From contig NZ_JAHHTD010000029.1 in the NCBI RefSeq assembly GCF_020024835.1, positions 1 to 19,156 of the forward strand: DNA of 19,156 bases, in the 5' to 3' direction. Positions 6,519-13,931 of this stretch are shown here, in pieces. How positions within the stretch are numbered: position 1 is the stretch's first letter; every line of letters begins with the position of its first letter. The notes under the pieces are model-generated. The model was not told the DNA's origin and did no database searches. It worked only from the letters and a program-made list of their open reading frames with translations. This DNA is from Campylobacter sp. GTDB lineage: Bacteria; Campylobacterota; Campylobacteria; Campylobacterales; Campylobacteraceae. Position numbers and translations under genes: made by a program.

Positions 6519-7196
6519 TTAATCCTTAAATAAACTATCTAAACTGCCACCCCATTTTGAGAAACTACCTATACTACCCGGGGCCGTGGTGCTAGAATGC
6601 CCGTGCCCGTCTGGTGCAGTATCGCCCCCTGCCATAGCTTCTAATAATCCAGCTAATTCTTTCAATTTACTTTTTAAAGTTGTGTTTTCGCTTTCTAGTG
6701 TTAATAGCTTTCCTTTAAAAATACCTATCTCATCATTGTTGAATTCCATTTTACAAGTTTTTTTGTCATTTTGTATTAAAAAATTAACATCAGCATTATT
6801 TAAGCTAGTGTATAAGCTTAAAGGAATATAAATACTATCATTCTCATCTTTAAAGCGACGTGTATTATTTAACCCCTCTTTTCCAGTTTCTTTATAAGAT
6901 GAAATATCATTTTGTATTACAATCGCAAGCCCTATATCATTAATCTTTAATTTAAATTGAGTTTGCCAGTTTTGAGAATATGAAAATCCGACCATAACAT
7001 TATTTAAAATCAAAACCTCTTCTTCATAATTTTGCTTTAAAAGAGGCTTAATGCTTATTTTGTTATTTTCAATACCAACTATTTTGCATAAAAAAGCAGT
7101 TTTTATATATTTTAGATTATCATCAATCAAATTTTGGATGGACGCCCCTAAATCTGTGTTTTGTCCTGTTTGTAATAGATTTTTGTATTCACTCAT
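6519..7196 (-). CDS. Baseplate spike protein, gpV/Gp138-N-like, with HGH tip motif
   Basis: The 225-aa protein has an N-terminal helix (1-33), an OB-fold-like barrel (about 34-125, starting AFLCKIVGIENNKISIKPLL) as in the Gp138-N/gpV/T4 gp5 group, a beta/coiled transition (EIGIFKGKLLTLESENTTLKS), and a C-terminus with DGHGHSSTTAPGS (196-208). H198 and H200 form an H-x-H pair like the metal-binding tip of P2 gpV-type spikes, and the proline/glycine segment after it fits a pointed tip. The protein would form the trimeric membrane-piercing spike under the hub. It lies between the hub gene (1 nt gap) and the gp25-like gene, the canonical order. It is non-enzymatic as far as I can see, with no lysozyme domain. 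Confidence 0.75.
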   Translation of the reverse strand: MSEYKNLLQTGQNTDLGASIQNLIDDNLKYIKTAFLCKIVGIENNKISIKPLLKQNYEEEVLILNNVMVGFSYSQNWQTQFKLKINDIGLAIVIQNDISSYKETGKEGLNNTRRFKDENDSIYIPLSLYTSLNNADVNFLIQNDKKTCKMEFNNDEIGIFKGKLLTLESENTTLKSKLKELAGLLEAMAGGDTAPDGHGHSSTTAPGSIGSFSKWGGSLDSLFKD

Positions 7197-7197
7197 T

Positions 7198-8058
7198 TTA
7201 TTTAACCCTTCTTAACACTAAATCACTAAACCAGCCATCGCCGGAATTAGAACCCCTGTGTTTAATTTCATTAATTATATAAATGCCATCGTAATCTTTT
7301 AAAACTTTATTTTTTAATTTAATATGCCTTCCGGCCTTTAAATTAATGTTTAAAATACTTGTAGCGTTGCAACCTAACATAGTTGGCTTAATTCTACCTA
7401 CTAAACCAGTTTCATAGCTTAATTCTTGTGTATTGACAATTTCTCCGTTTTCTTTAAGTAACACATTTAAGATTTCTCCAGTTTCATTTATAAAGATATG
7501 CAAATCATCAAAATAGCTTCTAAGTTTTTCAATTAGTTGAAAGGGCGTGCCTAAGAAACTAAAATCATTTATAAATCTGTTTGCTATGTTTTTGTCATAA
7601 AATAATTGCATTTTATTTTTTGTAGCACATTCATTACAAATATTCTTAAATTCTATGTTTCCTTTTAAGCTAGTTTTTATTGAATTTTTACTTAAATTGT
7701 TTGCGATACCACCAATAACTTTTAAAGTCGCTCGTGTATCACCACCATTAAAATCACAATCAACTTCAATAATGTTGCCACTTACCAAAAGTCCTAAATT
7801 TCCTAAATAACCAACTTCTAAACTAATTTTATTTCTTTTGAATTTACCAAAAGGGCTTACACTTGAAGCTAAATACTGCATATCATCAATATTTAAATTA
7901 TAAATAGTTATATTACCATTAGCAAAAGCACCACACATACCATTAGTAATATCAAATTCTATTTTTAAGCTCGTGTCATCATAATTTAACTCTTTATAAG
8001 TTTTTATGGTATCGTTAATTTGTATTTGTAATCTCCAAATTCGCTTAAAAACTGCCAT
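7198..8058 (-). CDS. Baseplate hub protein, late control D-like
   Basis: The 286-aa protein begins with mixed beta strands (WRLQIQINDTIKTYKELN), continues with FDITNGMCGAFANGNITIYNL and an ISLEVGYLG...LVSGNIIEVD element, and contains a middle TPFQLIEKLRSYFDDLHIFIN helix-strand unit and a C-terminal YDGIYIINEIKHRGSNSGDGW segment. That last motif, with the conserved I..I.H.G.....W pattern, is characteristic of hub proteins related to P2 gpD and Mu gp44 domains. The hub trimer carries the spike, whose gene is next. It overlaps the preceding plug-like gene by 14 nt, with AAGGTTATACT before ATG 8058, so its ribosome binding site lies inside the upstream gene. Assignment is from motif style and synteny. 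Confidence 0.7.
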   Translation of the reverse strand: MAVFKRIWRLQIQINDTIKTYKELNYDDTSLKIEFDITNGMCGAFANGNITIYNLNIDDMQYLASSVSPFGKFKRNKISLEVGYLGNLGLLVSGNIIEVDCDFNGGDTRATLKVIGGIANNLSKNSIKTSLKGNIEFKNICNECATKNKMQLFYDKNIANRFINDFSFLGTPFQLIEKLRSYFDDLHIFINETGEILNVLLKENGEIVNTQELSYETGLVGRIKPTMLGCNATSILNINLKAGRHIKLKNKVLKDYDGIYIINEIKHRGSNSGDGWFSDLVLRRVK

Positions 8059-8380
8059 AGTATAACCTTAAATCATTATTAAAATTTTCAAAATTAAGAT
8101 TATTTGTTTTTTTATGATAATTTGCTATGAAAAAAAATGCACCTTTTTTAAAACTACTATAAAAATTAAGATTAATATTTGAGATATTAACCGGGGCTTG
8201 TTGAGTTATAATCTCATTATTTAATTTTATATTAATTCTTGTTTGCTTTTGAATAAACGTTCTAATATCAATTATAAAATTATTATTTTCAATAAAAACA
8301 TCAAAATTATGATTCGGCTCGGCTTTTAATTCTATTTCATACAAAGTTTTAAAAATATCTATATTCTCAATTATAAGCAT
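8045..8380 (-). CDS. Baseplate plug-like protein
   Basis: This 111-aa, mostly beta-strand protein has alternating hydrophobic strands: FKTLYEIELKAEPNHNFDVFIENNNFIIDIRTF in outline, then an INIKLNNEIITQQAPVNI unit and a GAFFFIANYHK strand before an acidic end with LRLYYGSF. The layout (an opening Y.I.L..E.N..F...... strand pair, then a basal I....P....... turn and a late G.FFF strand) fits the small plug proteins (DUF6983-type) that sit between the Dit-like protein and the hub in DUF3383-sheath myophages. It starts at ATG 8380 with AGGATTTTAGA upstream and is immediately preceded by the stop of the Dit-like gene. I rely strongly on synteny; the sequence signal alone is modest. Confidence 0.55.
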   Translation of the reverse strand: MLIIENIDIFKTLYEIELKAEPNHNFDVFIENNNFIIDIRTFIQKQTRINIKLNNEIITQQAPVNISNINLNFYSSFKKGAFFFIANYHKKTNNLNFENFNNDLRLYYGSF

Positions 8381-8381
8381 T

Positions 8382-8927
8382 CTAAAATCCTAAACTTTTT
8401 AAGCCTTGATAAGCGGTTGATGATTTTTCAATTTTTTGTGGATTTTTACTGCCACTTTCAATCTTTTTACTATATCCAACATTACTTGCATTTTTGTAAT
8501 TTTCAACTAAAGCCTTAACCAAAATAACCTCTTGCAATGTTATATTAAAATGAGTCGCACCTATCATATTAGAATTCAAATCTCTTGCATATGATGAGAT
8601 TTTTAAATTTTTGTAGATAATGTTATACATAGAATTTAAAGTGAAAAAATCTCCACTCAATTGTGCTCTATTTAAATTAATTTCAAATAATTTAATATCT
8701 CTTTCTTTAACATAAACCCTTACATTTAATCTCTTAGGTAATCGATAAGTGGTATCCCCTCGATAATTATTGTCATCACAAGGAAAAGTCGGATTTATAA
8801 AATCTTGTTGTTCATTAACTTCAACTATTCTACATTTAAGATTTTCTAAAGATTTTCCAAAACTTAACTTCATAGGAGATGTTTTTAATAAAAAAAAGCT
8901 TAAAGTGTTAATTGCTAAACTTAACAT
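8382..8927 (-). CDS. Baseplate Dit-like protein
   Basis: With the start at ATG 8927 the protein is 181 aa; an in-frame ATG at 8960 would add 11 residues overlapping the tape measure gene. I prefer 8927 because it lies one base after the tape measure stop and behind a G-rich stretch. The N-terminus is hydrophobic (LSLAINTLSFFLLKTSP), then comes CRIVEVNEQQDF, a TTYRLPKRLNVRVYV strand and a long HFNITLQEVILVKA strand, followed by a Lys/Ser tail (QKIEKSSTAYQGLKS). The pattern of a beta core with a short, polar, Lys/Ser-rich end is what I recall for Dit-like N-terminal domain proteins encoded after the tape measure in these phages. Role: ring connecting tail tube to hub. Confidence comes mainly from position. 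Confidence 0.55.
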   Translation of the reverse strand: MLSLAINTLSFFLLKTSPMKLSFGKSLENLKCRIVEVNEQQDFINPTFPCDDNNYRGDTTYRLPKRLNVRVYVKERDIKLFEINLNRAQLSGDFFTLNSMYNIIYKNLKISSYARDLNSNMIGATHFNITLQEVILVKALVENYKNASNVGYSKKIESGSKNPQKIEKSSTAYQGLKSLGF

Positions 8928-8928
8928 A

Positions 8929-10476
8929 TTATAAAGCCCCCCGTTGTTGCCTTTGTGCATTAATAGAATTTATTAAAGCTTCATTAGTTCTATTCGCTAA
9001 CTGCACTGGAGTAGCACTGCTTATATTTTGATTAATGTTATTGTTAATATTATAAACACTTGAAGAGTTTGATATATTTTGATCTGGAATAGCAGGAGTT
9101 TGTAAAGTTTGAATTTTTTTATCATCATCGCCTGAAAACCAATTCATAGGATTTATTTTTTCAATAATATTCCCACCTATATCTGATATGCTATCTTTTA
9201 GACTTGTTAGTTGATTCTTAAGCCCGTCGAAACTAAAATTATTTATAATATCTAAAATACTTTCAAAAACGTCTTTAATGCTATCTACTATTATTTTTAA
9301 AGGTTTTAATAAAATTGACAAAGAAGGAAATTTTTCTAATAAATAATCAACTATCTTGCTAATTCCTTCAAAAGGCATTTTTATAACGTTTATCAATAAA
9401 TTACCTATTGATTTTAACATATTTTTAAAATTTTCCCAACTAGGTTCTTTTAAAAAATCAATAATTTTGCTAAAAATTTCATAAATACCTAAAACCAAAG
9501 GCCTTAAGGGCTCGATTATGTATTTTAAAACAGGAAATTTTTTAACTAATTCTCCAGTAGCACTATTCCAACCATTAAAATAATAATACAAATCTTCAAA
9601 AACAATAGCAATAGCGGTTATTACTGCTATGATGGCATAAAAAGGAGCGAATGCAGCTACGCTTGCTATAGCCATTTTACCTAAAACCACCAAAAAAGGA
9701 CTTAACGCTATAGCTAATGCAGCAAAAAATGCGATAACAAGTTGCTTATGCTTTCTAACAAAATCAATAAATTTTGTAAAAAGCTCCACCACCTTAGTTA
9801 TTATTGGTAAAAAAAGCCGTGCGATTTCTCTTGTTAAAACGCTAAACATATCTTTTAAATCTAAAATGGCATTATTGAAATTATCACTGATTTTAACGTC
9901 GTCTTCGGTTATAGTTCCTAAATCTTTTTGCTTTTGTATTAATTTTTCTAAACTTTTACCACCATCGCTAAAAGCCCTTATCATACTATCACTTAAACCT
10001 AATTGTCTTCCGATAGTTACACGAGTTTGTCGGTCCATTTTTCCCATTTGCTTACTTAAGCTTAATAAGGCTTTTTCACTTCCTTTTGAAGTATCCACCC
10101 ACACGCCGTATTTTTTAGCAACTTCAATTAAAGCCCCGCCTCCGAATTTTGCTTCTTGCATAGCAGTATTTAAGCTATCCATCGAAGATATCACATCTTG
10201 AGTATTTCCACCGAATCTTTTTAAGGCATTTCCCATAGCATAAACGTTAGAAATATTTCCACCAGTTAAAGCTAGTGAATTATTTAATTGAGAGTTAAAT
10301 TCAGCAAAACCCTTAATAACATCTTTAAAAATAGAATAGGTAAAATAAGTTGAAACTATACCACCAAAAACTTTTCCAAAAGACTTAAGGTTGTTTTCAC
10401 TTTGCTTAAGCCCGTTGTCAAGTGGCTTCGAATCTAAACCAAAAACTATTTTAAACTGCTTAATGATATCTTCCAA
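8929..10476 (-). CDS. Tail tape measure protein
   Basis: The 515-aa protein follows the chaperone pair and has tape measure features: a helical N-terminus (IKQFKIVFGLDSKPLDNGLK, a typical opening), a SFGKVFGGIVSTYFTYSIF segment, a Gly-rich LxxFGGxTxDV unit near 87-95, a DRQTRVTIGRQLGLSD motif (148-163), a long hydrophobic stretch (about 244-293) and amphipathic repeats with LKPLKIIV-type helices. The C-terminus is Asn/Gln-rich. At roughly 0.15 nm per residue it predicts a tail of about 75-80 nm. The start is TTG at 10476, two bases after the frameshifted chaperone stop (10478), with TAAGG upstream; no nearby ATG fits better. It scaffolds tube polymerisation and is probably ejected with the DNA. 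Confidence 0.85.
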   Translation of the reverse strand: MEDIIKQFKIVFGLDSKPLDNGLKQSENNLKSFGKVFGGIVSTYFTYSIFKDVIKGFAEFNSQLNNSLALTGGNISNVYAMGNALKRFGGNTQDVISSMDSLNTAMQEAKFGGGALIEVAKKYGVWVDTSKGSEKALLSLSKQMGKMDRQTRVTIGRQLGLSDSMIRAFSDGGKSLEKLIQKQKDLGTITEDDVKISDNFNNAILDLKDMFSVLTREIARLFLPIITKVVELFTKFIDFVRKHKQLVIAFFAALAIALSPFLVVLGKMAIASVAAFAPFYAIIAVITAIAIVFEDLYYYFNGWNSATGELVKKFPVLKYIIEPLRPLVLGIYEIFSKIIDFLKEPSWENFKNMLKSIGNLLINVIKMPFEGISKIVDYLLEKFPSLSILLKPLKIIVDSIKDVFESILDIINNFSFDGLKNQLTSLKDSISDIGGNIIEKINPMNWFSGDDDKKIQTLQTPAIPDQNISNSSSVYNINNNINQNISSATPVQLANRTNEALINSINAQRQQRGAL

Positions 10477-10477
10477 C

Positions 10478-11010
10478 TTATTTAACCTTATTTTTTTTAT
10501 TCAACTCTTCATATTCTAAAGCTTTGTTTAAACTATTAATGTAATGTATTTTGAAAGTATTCACGGCATCTTCTATATCCATATCCATAATACTCCTCCA
10601 GCTACCTACATTAAAGCTAATTAACCCAACTACCAAATTATCATCATCTTGTTTGATGTAAGTTTTTTTTACCTTGCTAAGTGTTGGTAGCTCGGCAAGG
10701 CGTTTAAAAAAGCACCTACGTATTCCATAAAATTCTTAGAAATTTCGATTATGGCCATAGGATTATCGTTAAAAATTAAATCTAAGGTTGCAAGAGGCGG
10801 GGCTTTATGTTCCATCCCCGCCGAATCTTTTAAACATAGATATTTTAAACAAAGTGAATCATTAATAGAATTTGCATATTCAATATCCTTAGGACTTGCA
10901 TTATCTCTTGCAAGAATAAACATAGAATTCTTAATTTTTAATGCGTCTTGAGTTGTAACCCTTTCAAAATAATAAGTTACATCACCTAACTTAAATTCAT
11001 TATTTTGCAT
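10478..11010 (-). CDS. Tail assembly chaperone, -1 frameshift long form (GT-like)
   Basis: Reading shifts by -1 within TTTTTTAAAC (10711-10702), which would extend the 113-aa chaperone to a 177-aa product. About 102-103 residues come from the first frame, then about 75 from the -1 frame, which is open from before the slip site to the stop at 10480-10478. The extension reads KRLAELPTLSKVKKTY, then a DDDNLVVGLISFNVGSW segment and a helical MDMDIEDAVNTFKIHYINS end. Placement directly before the tape measure gene matches the lambda G/GT scheme, in which the T part binds tube subunits. A strong Shine-Dalgarno GGAGGAG sits 5' of an in-frame ATG at 10588, so a 36-aa C-terminal piece may also be made alone. 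The frameshift is inferred, not demonstrated. Confidence 0.7.
10669..11010 (-). CDS. Tail assembly chaperone, short form (G-like)
   Basis: The 113-aa unshifted product lies between the tube gene and the tape measure gene, the fixed position of tail assembly chaperones. It is mostly helical after two N-terminal strands (FKLGDVTYYFERVTTQDALK), with a central SINDSLCLKYLCLKD helix and an ISKNFMEYVGAFLNAL C-terminal helix. Chaperones of this type coat the tape measure protein before tube assembly. It starts at ATG 11010 with AAAGGATAAAAT upstream. The final dozen codons overlap the slippery sequence and hairpin that would produce the longer form, so two products in unequal amounts are expected. 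Family naming is by position and size more than by motif, as these chaperones diverge rapidly. Confidence 0.75.
   Translation of the reverse strand: MQNNEFKLGDVTYYFERVTTQDALKIKNSMFILARDNASPKDIEYANSINDSLCLKYLCLKDSAGMEHKAPPLATLDLIFNDNPMAIIEISKNFMEYVGAFLNALPSYQHLAR
10672..10711 (-). promoter_or_regulatory. Programmed -1 frameshift signal: tandem slippery heptamers and hairpin
   Basis: On the minus strand the chaperone frame reads GCT TTT TTA AAC. This contains two overlapping perfect X_XXY_YYZ heptamers in the right phase: T_TTT_TTA (10711-10705) and T_TTA_AAC (10708-10702). Immediately downstream, CCTTGC (10700-10695) can pair with GCAAGG (10677-10672), 6 bp with a 17-nt loop, extendable by one G.U pair. 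The spacer to the stem is about 4 nt from the first heptamer and 1 nt from the second. The -1 frame is open on both sides of the slip. These are standard stimulators of ribosomal frameshifting; efficiency cannot be judged from sequence. Confidence 0.72.
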
Positions 11011-11050
11011 ATTTTATCCTTTTTTTTAAATAATCTTAGCACAAAAAATA

Positions 11051-11464
11051 TTAAAAAACATTTCCAAATTTGAAATTAAATGTTATAGGTTGGACTTTTT
11101 GATTTCCTAAATGCATCGCAGGTTTAGCAGATGTTAAAACACCCGGACCATAAGTTGAAATTTTTCCATTATTTGTTACGATAATCGTAGCTTCATTTAA
11201 CGCCCCATTAGCTTGCGAATTTAAAATTCCTTGCAAGATTTCGGCGGCTTTACTTGCACCGCTTAAAGTAAAAGAAGTTTCGATTATACTTCTCATACAA
11301 AAACCATTAACATAACCATCAGGAGTTAATTCAGCGTCGGCCGTTTGCCTGTCATTAACATTAAAAATATCACTCTCCGGATCAAAATTATCCACTTTTA
11401 TAGGTAAAGCACCTATGGCAACAACAATGCTAGCATTTAAAGTCGAAATATCATTAAAATTCAT
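11051..11464 (-). CDS. Tail tube protein, DUF3277-like
   Basis: The 137-aa protein directly follows the sheath gene and precedes the chaperone, the expected place of the tube subunit. It shows the DUF3277-like arrangement: an N-terminal strand (ASIVVAIGALPIKVDNF) that would be the I.I.G..I..F element, DPESDIFNVNDRQTADAELTPDGY (an acidic loop with a Asp-Gly turn), a FTLSGASKAAEILQGIL strand-helix, and closing strands TIIVTNNGKISTYGPGVL and PITFNFKFGNVF. Hexameric rings of this fold make the inner tube. Its ribosome binding site (TAGGAGCTT) lies in the last codons of the sheath gene, giving coupled expression of the two major tail proteins. Length is in the usual range. Confidence 0.75.
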   Translation of the reverse strand: MNFNDISTLNASIVVAIGALPIKVDNFDPESDIFNVNDRQTADAELTPDGYVNGFCMRSIIETSFTLSGASKAAEILQGILNSQANGALNEATIIVTNNGKISTYGPGVLTSAKPAMHLGNQKVQPITFNFKFGNVF

Positions 11465-11466
11465 TT

Positions 11467-13014
11467 TTAAGCTCCTAAAATATAGTTATTAATTATGATT
11501 TTCTTAACTGGAGTGTTCGCAACGTAAGCATTTATAATGGTTAATTCTCTTTTTTGAGTATTTATATCTTTAATTGTATAAAAATAACCTATGTTTTCAA
11601 GTTGATTAATAACCTTATCAACATTATCCACCAGCTTACTAAAATTACTTATTACAACTTGTTCTTCAGTATTTGTTAATTTAGCTCCTACAGCGATAAT
11701 GTTAGCATTAACAGCTTTTGAGAAAACATCATTTAAATAACTTAAAACTATAGCTTGCGAATTCTTATCTCTAAGGCCGATTAAAGCTTGTGCCTTAAAC
11801 ATATTATAGAGTGAAATTTGCAAGTTAAATTTTAAAAATGAGTTACAAATATAAACGTTTATGTTATCTGTCAAACCTCCTAAAATAGTCCCATCCATAT
11901 ATATAGTATCGTCCTGTCCTAAAACACCAAATTTGCAAGGGGCATTCGCTTTGTTAGATTTTAACCCTTCATAGTGTAATTTTTCTACAATAGCATTTAA
12001 TTGGAATTCGGTTGTGTCGTTAAAAGCGATATTGTAATTTCCATTAGCTTTACTTAAATCCATAGCGCTTATTAATGCAGCGACTAAACCATTTTGATAA
12101 TCTTTTGTTTTAAAATCAATAATTAAGCCATCATAAGCTTCGTAAGGTTTTGTAACACCGCTATCAATTGTTAATAAAGCTTTATTACTCCAACTATATA
12201 AACCAGCATACCTGCTATTACTATTTTTCAAAAAAGTTCCAAAAGCTTTTAAGTTAGCTTCAAGTTCGCTAGTTTCAAATTCAAAATTTGGAGTTATCAA
12301 ATAATAATTTCCATTATTAACGTTAATTTCATTTAAAACACTAGCAAAATCATTAACAGCAGCTTCACCAGTAATTAACTCGGCCCCCTCGTCTAAAGTT
12401 AATCCTAATTTTGAATGAATATCTATACCACTATCTGGAGTGCTTAAAAAATCAATAGTTTCACCCTGTCCAGCCTGTCCGCTTTTTACAATGAATCCCA
12501 TTGTTATACTAGAATAAGTAACTTTCGCACTAGTAAAAGCTATATTAGAAGATTGACTTGATACGGACGTGATTGCAGTTTGTAATTTAGTTGCAACATC
12601 AGCAAAAGAAGTTGCTTTAGTTAAATTCACATTAACGTCGGCACTATTTTTGCCTATAGTAATTTTAAAATTACCATTAAGCAACTTAATATCACTTAAC
12701 GATGGTGCCTTTCCACCTTTTATTAAAGCCGGTTTTGCTTCTTTATTCCAGGTATAAATATGCAGCATATCCGCCTTAGTTGCATTTTTGCTACTAAAAC
12801 CAAAATACATACCAGCAAATTTAGCAAGATTGCTATTAGCACCAAAAATTTTATTCGTTGTTTGTAAATCAAAAGTTCTTAAAAATTTCTTTTGCGGTAG
12901 GGCGTCATCATAAGGCTCTATGACAATAGTGTTTAATTTTCCTATTGAGAACGTATCTTTTGCACCTACTGAAACTATATCTATTATAGCATCTATTGGA
13001 AGTGCTGAACTCAT
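11467..13014 (-). CDS. Contractile tail sheath protein, DUF3383-like
   Basis: The 515-aa protein has the DUF3383 sheath layout. Residues 1-105 form an N-terminal domain (VSVGAKDTFSIGKLNTIVI, then FKTFDLQTT-like and KFAGMYFGFSSKNATKADML elements; the F-G-F-S motif is recognisable). Next comes an inserted beta domain with NGNFKITIGKNSADVNVNL (about 113-131) that matches the G-x-L-x-I-x-x-x-G unit. A long central part follows, including NYYLITPNFEFETSELEANL and GLVAALISAMDLSK. The C-terminus, ending near NTPVKKIIINNYIL, supplies the strands that interlock neighbouring subunits. The presence of a sheath establishes a myovirus-type tail. It starts at ATG 13014 with AAGGAGTTTAG. Length is typical for DUF3383 proteins. 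Confidence 0.82.
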   Translation of the reverse strand: MSSALPIDAIIDIVSVGAKDTFSIGKLNTIVIEPYDDALPQKKFLRTFDLQTTNKIFGANSNLAKFAGMYFGFSSKNATKADMLHIYTWNKEAKPALIKGGKAPSLSDIKLLNGNFKITIGKNSADVNVNLTKATSFADVATKLQTAITSVSSQSSNIAFTSAKVTYSSITMGFIVKSGQAGQGETIDFLSTPDSGIDIHSKLGLTLDEGAELITGEAAVNDFASVLNEINVNNGNYYLITPNFEFETSELEANLKAFGTFLKNSNSRYAGLYSWSNKALLTIDSGVTKPYEAYDGLIIDFKTKDYQNGLVAALISAMDLSKANGNYNIAFNDTTEFQLNAIVEKLHYEGLKSNKANAPCKFGVLGQDDTIYMDGTILGGLTDNINVYICNSFLKFNLQISLYNMFKAQALIGLRDKNSQAIVLSYLNDVFSKAVNANIIAVGAKLTNTEEQVVISNFSKLVDNVDKVINQLENIGYFYTIKDINTQKRELTIINAYVANTPVKKIIINNYILGA

Positions 13015-13024
13015 CTAAACTCCT

Positions 13025-13564
13025 TTATAAAAATAAATTTTCAATTTCAACTTTTTCAAATAAATTAACACTCTCAATAATGCTTTCAAGTGTTATAATT
13101 TTGAATTCGAAAGTTGCTCTGTTCGCAAACAATTTATTATATTGTTCGCAGCTAAATGAAATTTGAGAGTAACAAGGTAAGATCTGAGAATTCAATTTTT
13201 CTAAATACTCTACAACTTCATAAGACTTAAGCCATTCCCTTATTTTAATAGCTTCTTTTTCAACTTCAATATAATTTAAGTTAGGAGCATTAACTTTGTA
13301 AATATCAACTTGATAAGTGTTTTGAATTAAACTAGACTCCTCCAAATTACCTAAATTATTGTTTAAAATTAAAGGCGTTGATATTTTTTTATAATCCTTA
13401 AATTGACTAGTAACAACTTCACTTAAAATTGGAGTTAAAACTATACTACCTTTTTCTAAATTAGCAGTAAGGTTAGTTCCACCGATTATAACATCATAAT
13501 TAGTAATAAGATTTTCATTATTTAGCGGCTTAAATAATTTAAAAAGATTTTCACTGCTAAACAT
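13025..13564 (-). CDS. Neck/tail terminator-like protein
   Basis: This protein (179 aa from ATG 13564) sits just upstream of the sheath. A TTG at 13570 and an ATG at 13567 are also in frame, but AAAGGG lies at good spacing only for the later ATG. The N-terminal 75 residues contain IIGGTNLTANLEKGSIVLTP; the second half has the pattern TYQVDIYKVNAPN, an EKEAIKIREWLKSYEVVEYL helix, and final strands FANRATFEFKIITLESII. A QVDIYG.......A...A..I helix unit plus an R..F.....-type strand is seen in tail/neck terminator proteins (LIC_12616/gp12-like group). It overlaps the preceding neck gene slightly. The precise subfamily is uncertain. Confidence 0.55.
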   Translation of the reverse strand: MFSSENLFKLFKPLNNENLITNYDVIIGGTNLTANLEKGSIVLTPILSEVVTSQFKDYKKISTPLILNNNLGNLEESSLIQNTYQVDIYKVNAPNLNYIEVEKEAIKIREWLKSYEVVEYLEKLNSQILPCYSQISFSCEQYNKLFANRATFEFKIITLESIIESVNLFEKVEIENLFL

Positions 13565-13931
13565 CATCAACCCTTTCTAAGGCACCGATTACCATTATCC
13601 ACCCATTAGAACTCCAATCTTCTTTGCTAAAAACTCCAAAAGTTTGATTCTTGTAGATAATTTTGCTATCAATTTTTTTTAAGCTATTTAAAACATTAGC
13701 TAAATTACCTATGATAAAGAATTTGTAATAATTTTGACTATCAAGAGTCGCATTCGTAATTTTGTTAAGCTCTGATGGATTAACCGGTTGCACGCATGCA
13801 AAACTTTCAACTTCTAAAATAAATTCATTAGGAAAACCATCAATATTTTCAATATGCTTATTTAAAATCTTAATGTTTTCTTTAGGAATTAAATTAAAAA
13901 TACTTGGTAAAGCTTCATTTAATAAATTCAT
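13557..13931 (-). CDS. Neck (head-tail joining) protein, putative
   Basis: The 124-aa protein is found between the gp10-like and tail terminator-like genes. It has an N-terminal helix, a strand NEFILEVESFACVQPVNPSEL with the SxxGxVQP-like element often seen in such proteins, then LDSQNYYKFFIIGNLANVL, a KIIYKNQTFGVFSKEDW segment (the usual G..Y.V.....W) and GWIMVIGALERVDDV at the end. This pattern of beta strands with the Y.V....W.......G close is common to small phage neck proteins in this position. It starts at ATG 13931 inside the ATGA overlap with the gp10-like gene and overlaps the downstream gene. The role is inferred from placement and outline; no firm family name is given. Confidence 0.55.
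   Translation of the reverse strand: MNLLNEALPSIFNLIPKENIKILNKHIENIDGFPNEFILEVESFACVQPVNPSELNKITNATLDSQNYYKFFIIGNLANVLNSLKKIDSKIIYKNQTFGVFSKEDWSSNGWIMVIGALERVDDV

Noticed and set aside
8937..8942. Run of six C (G on the minus strand) at the end of the tape measure gene, and a similar run near 4783-4788, as phase-variable tracts
   Set aside because: Phase-variable tracts in Campylobacter are usually eight or more G/C; these are short and lie in structural genes.
10663..10670. Run of eight A on the minus strand near the chaperone stop as the frameshift site
   Set aside because: It begins within the stop codon of the short frame, so ribosomes would terminate before decoding it in frame; the heptamers at 10711-10702 are in the right phase and upstream of the stop.
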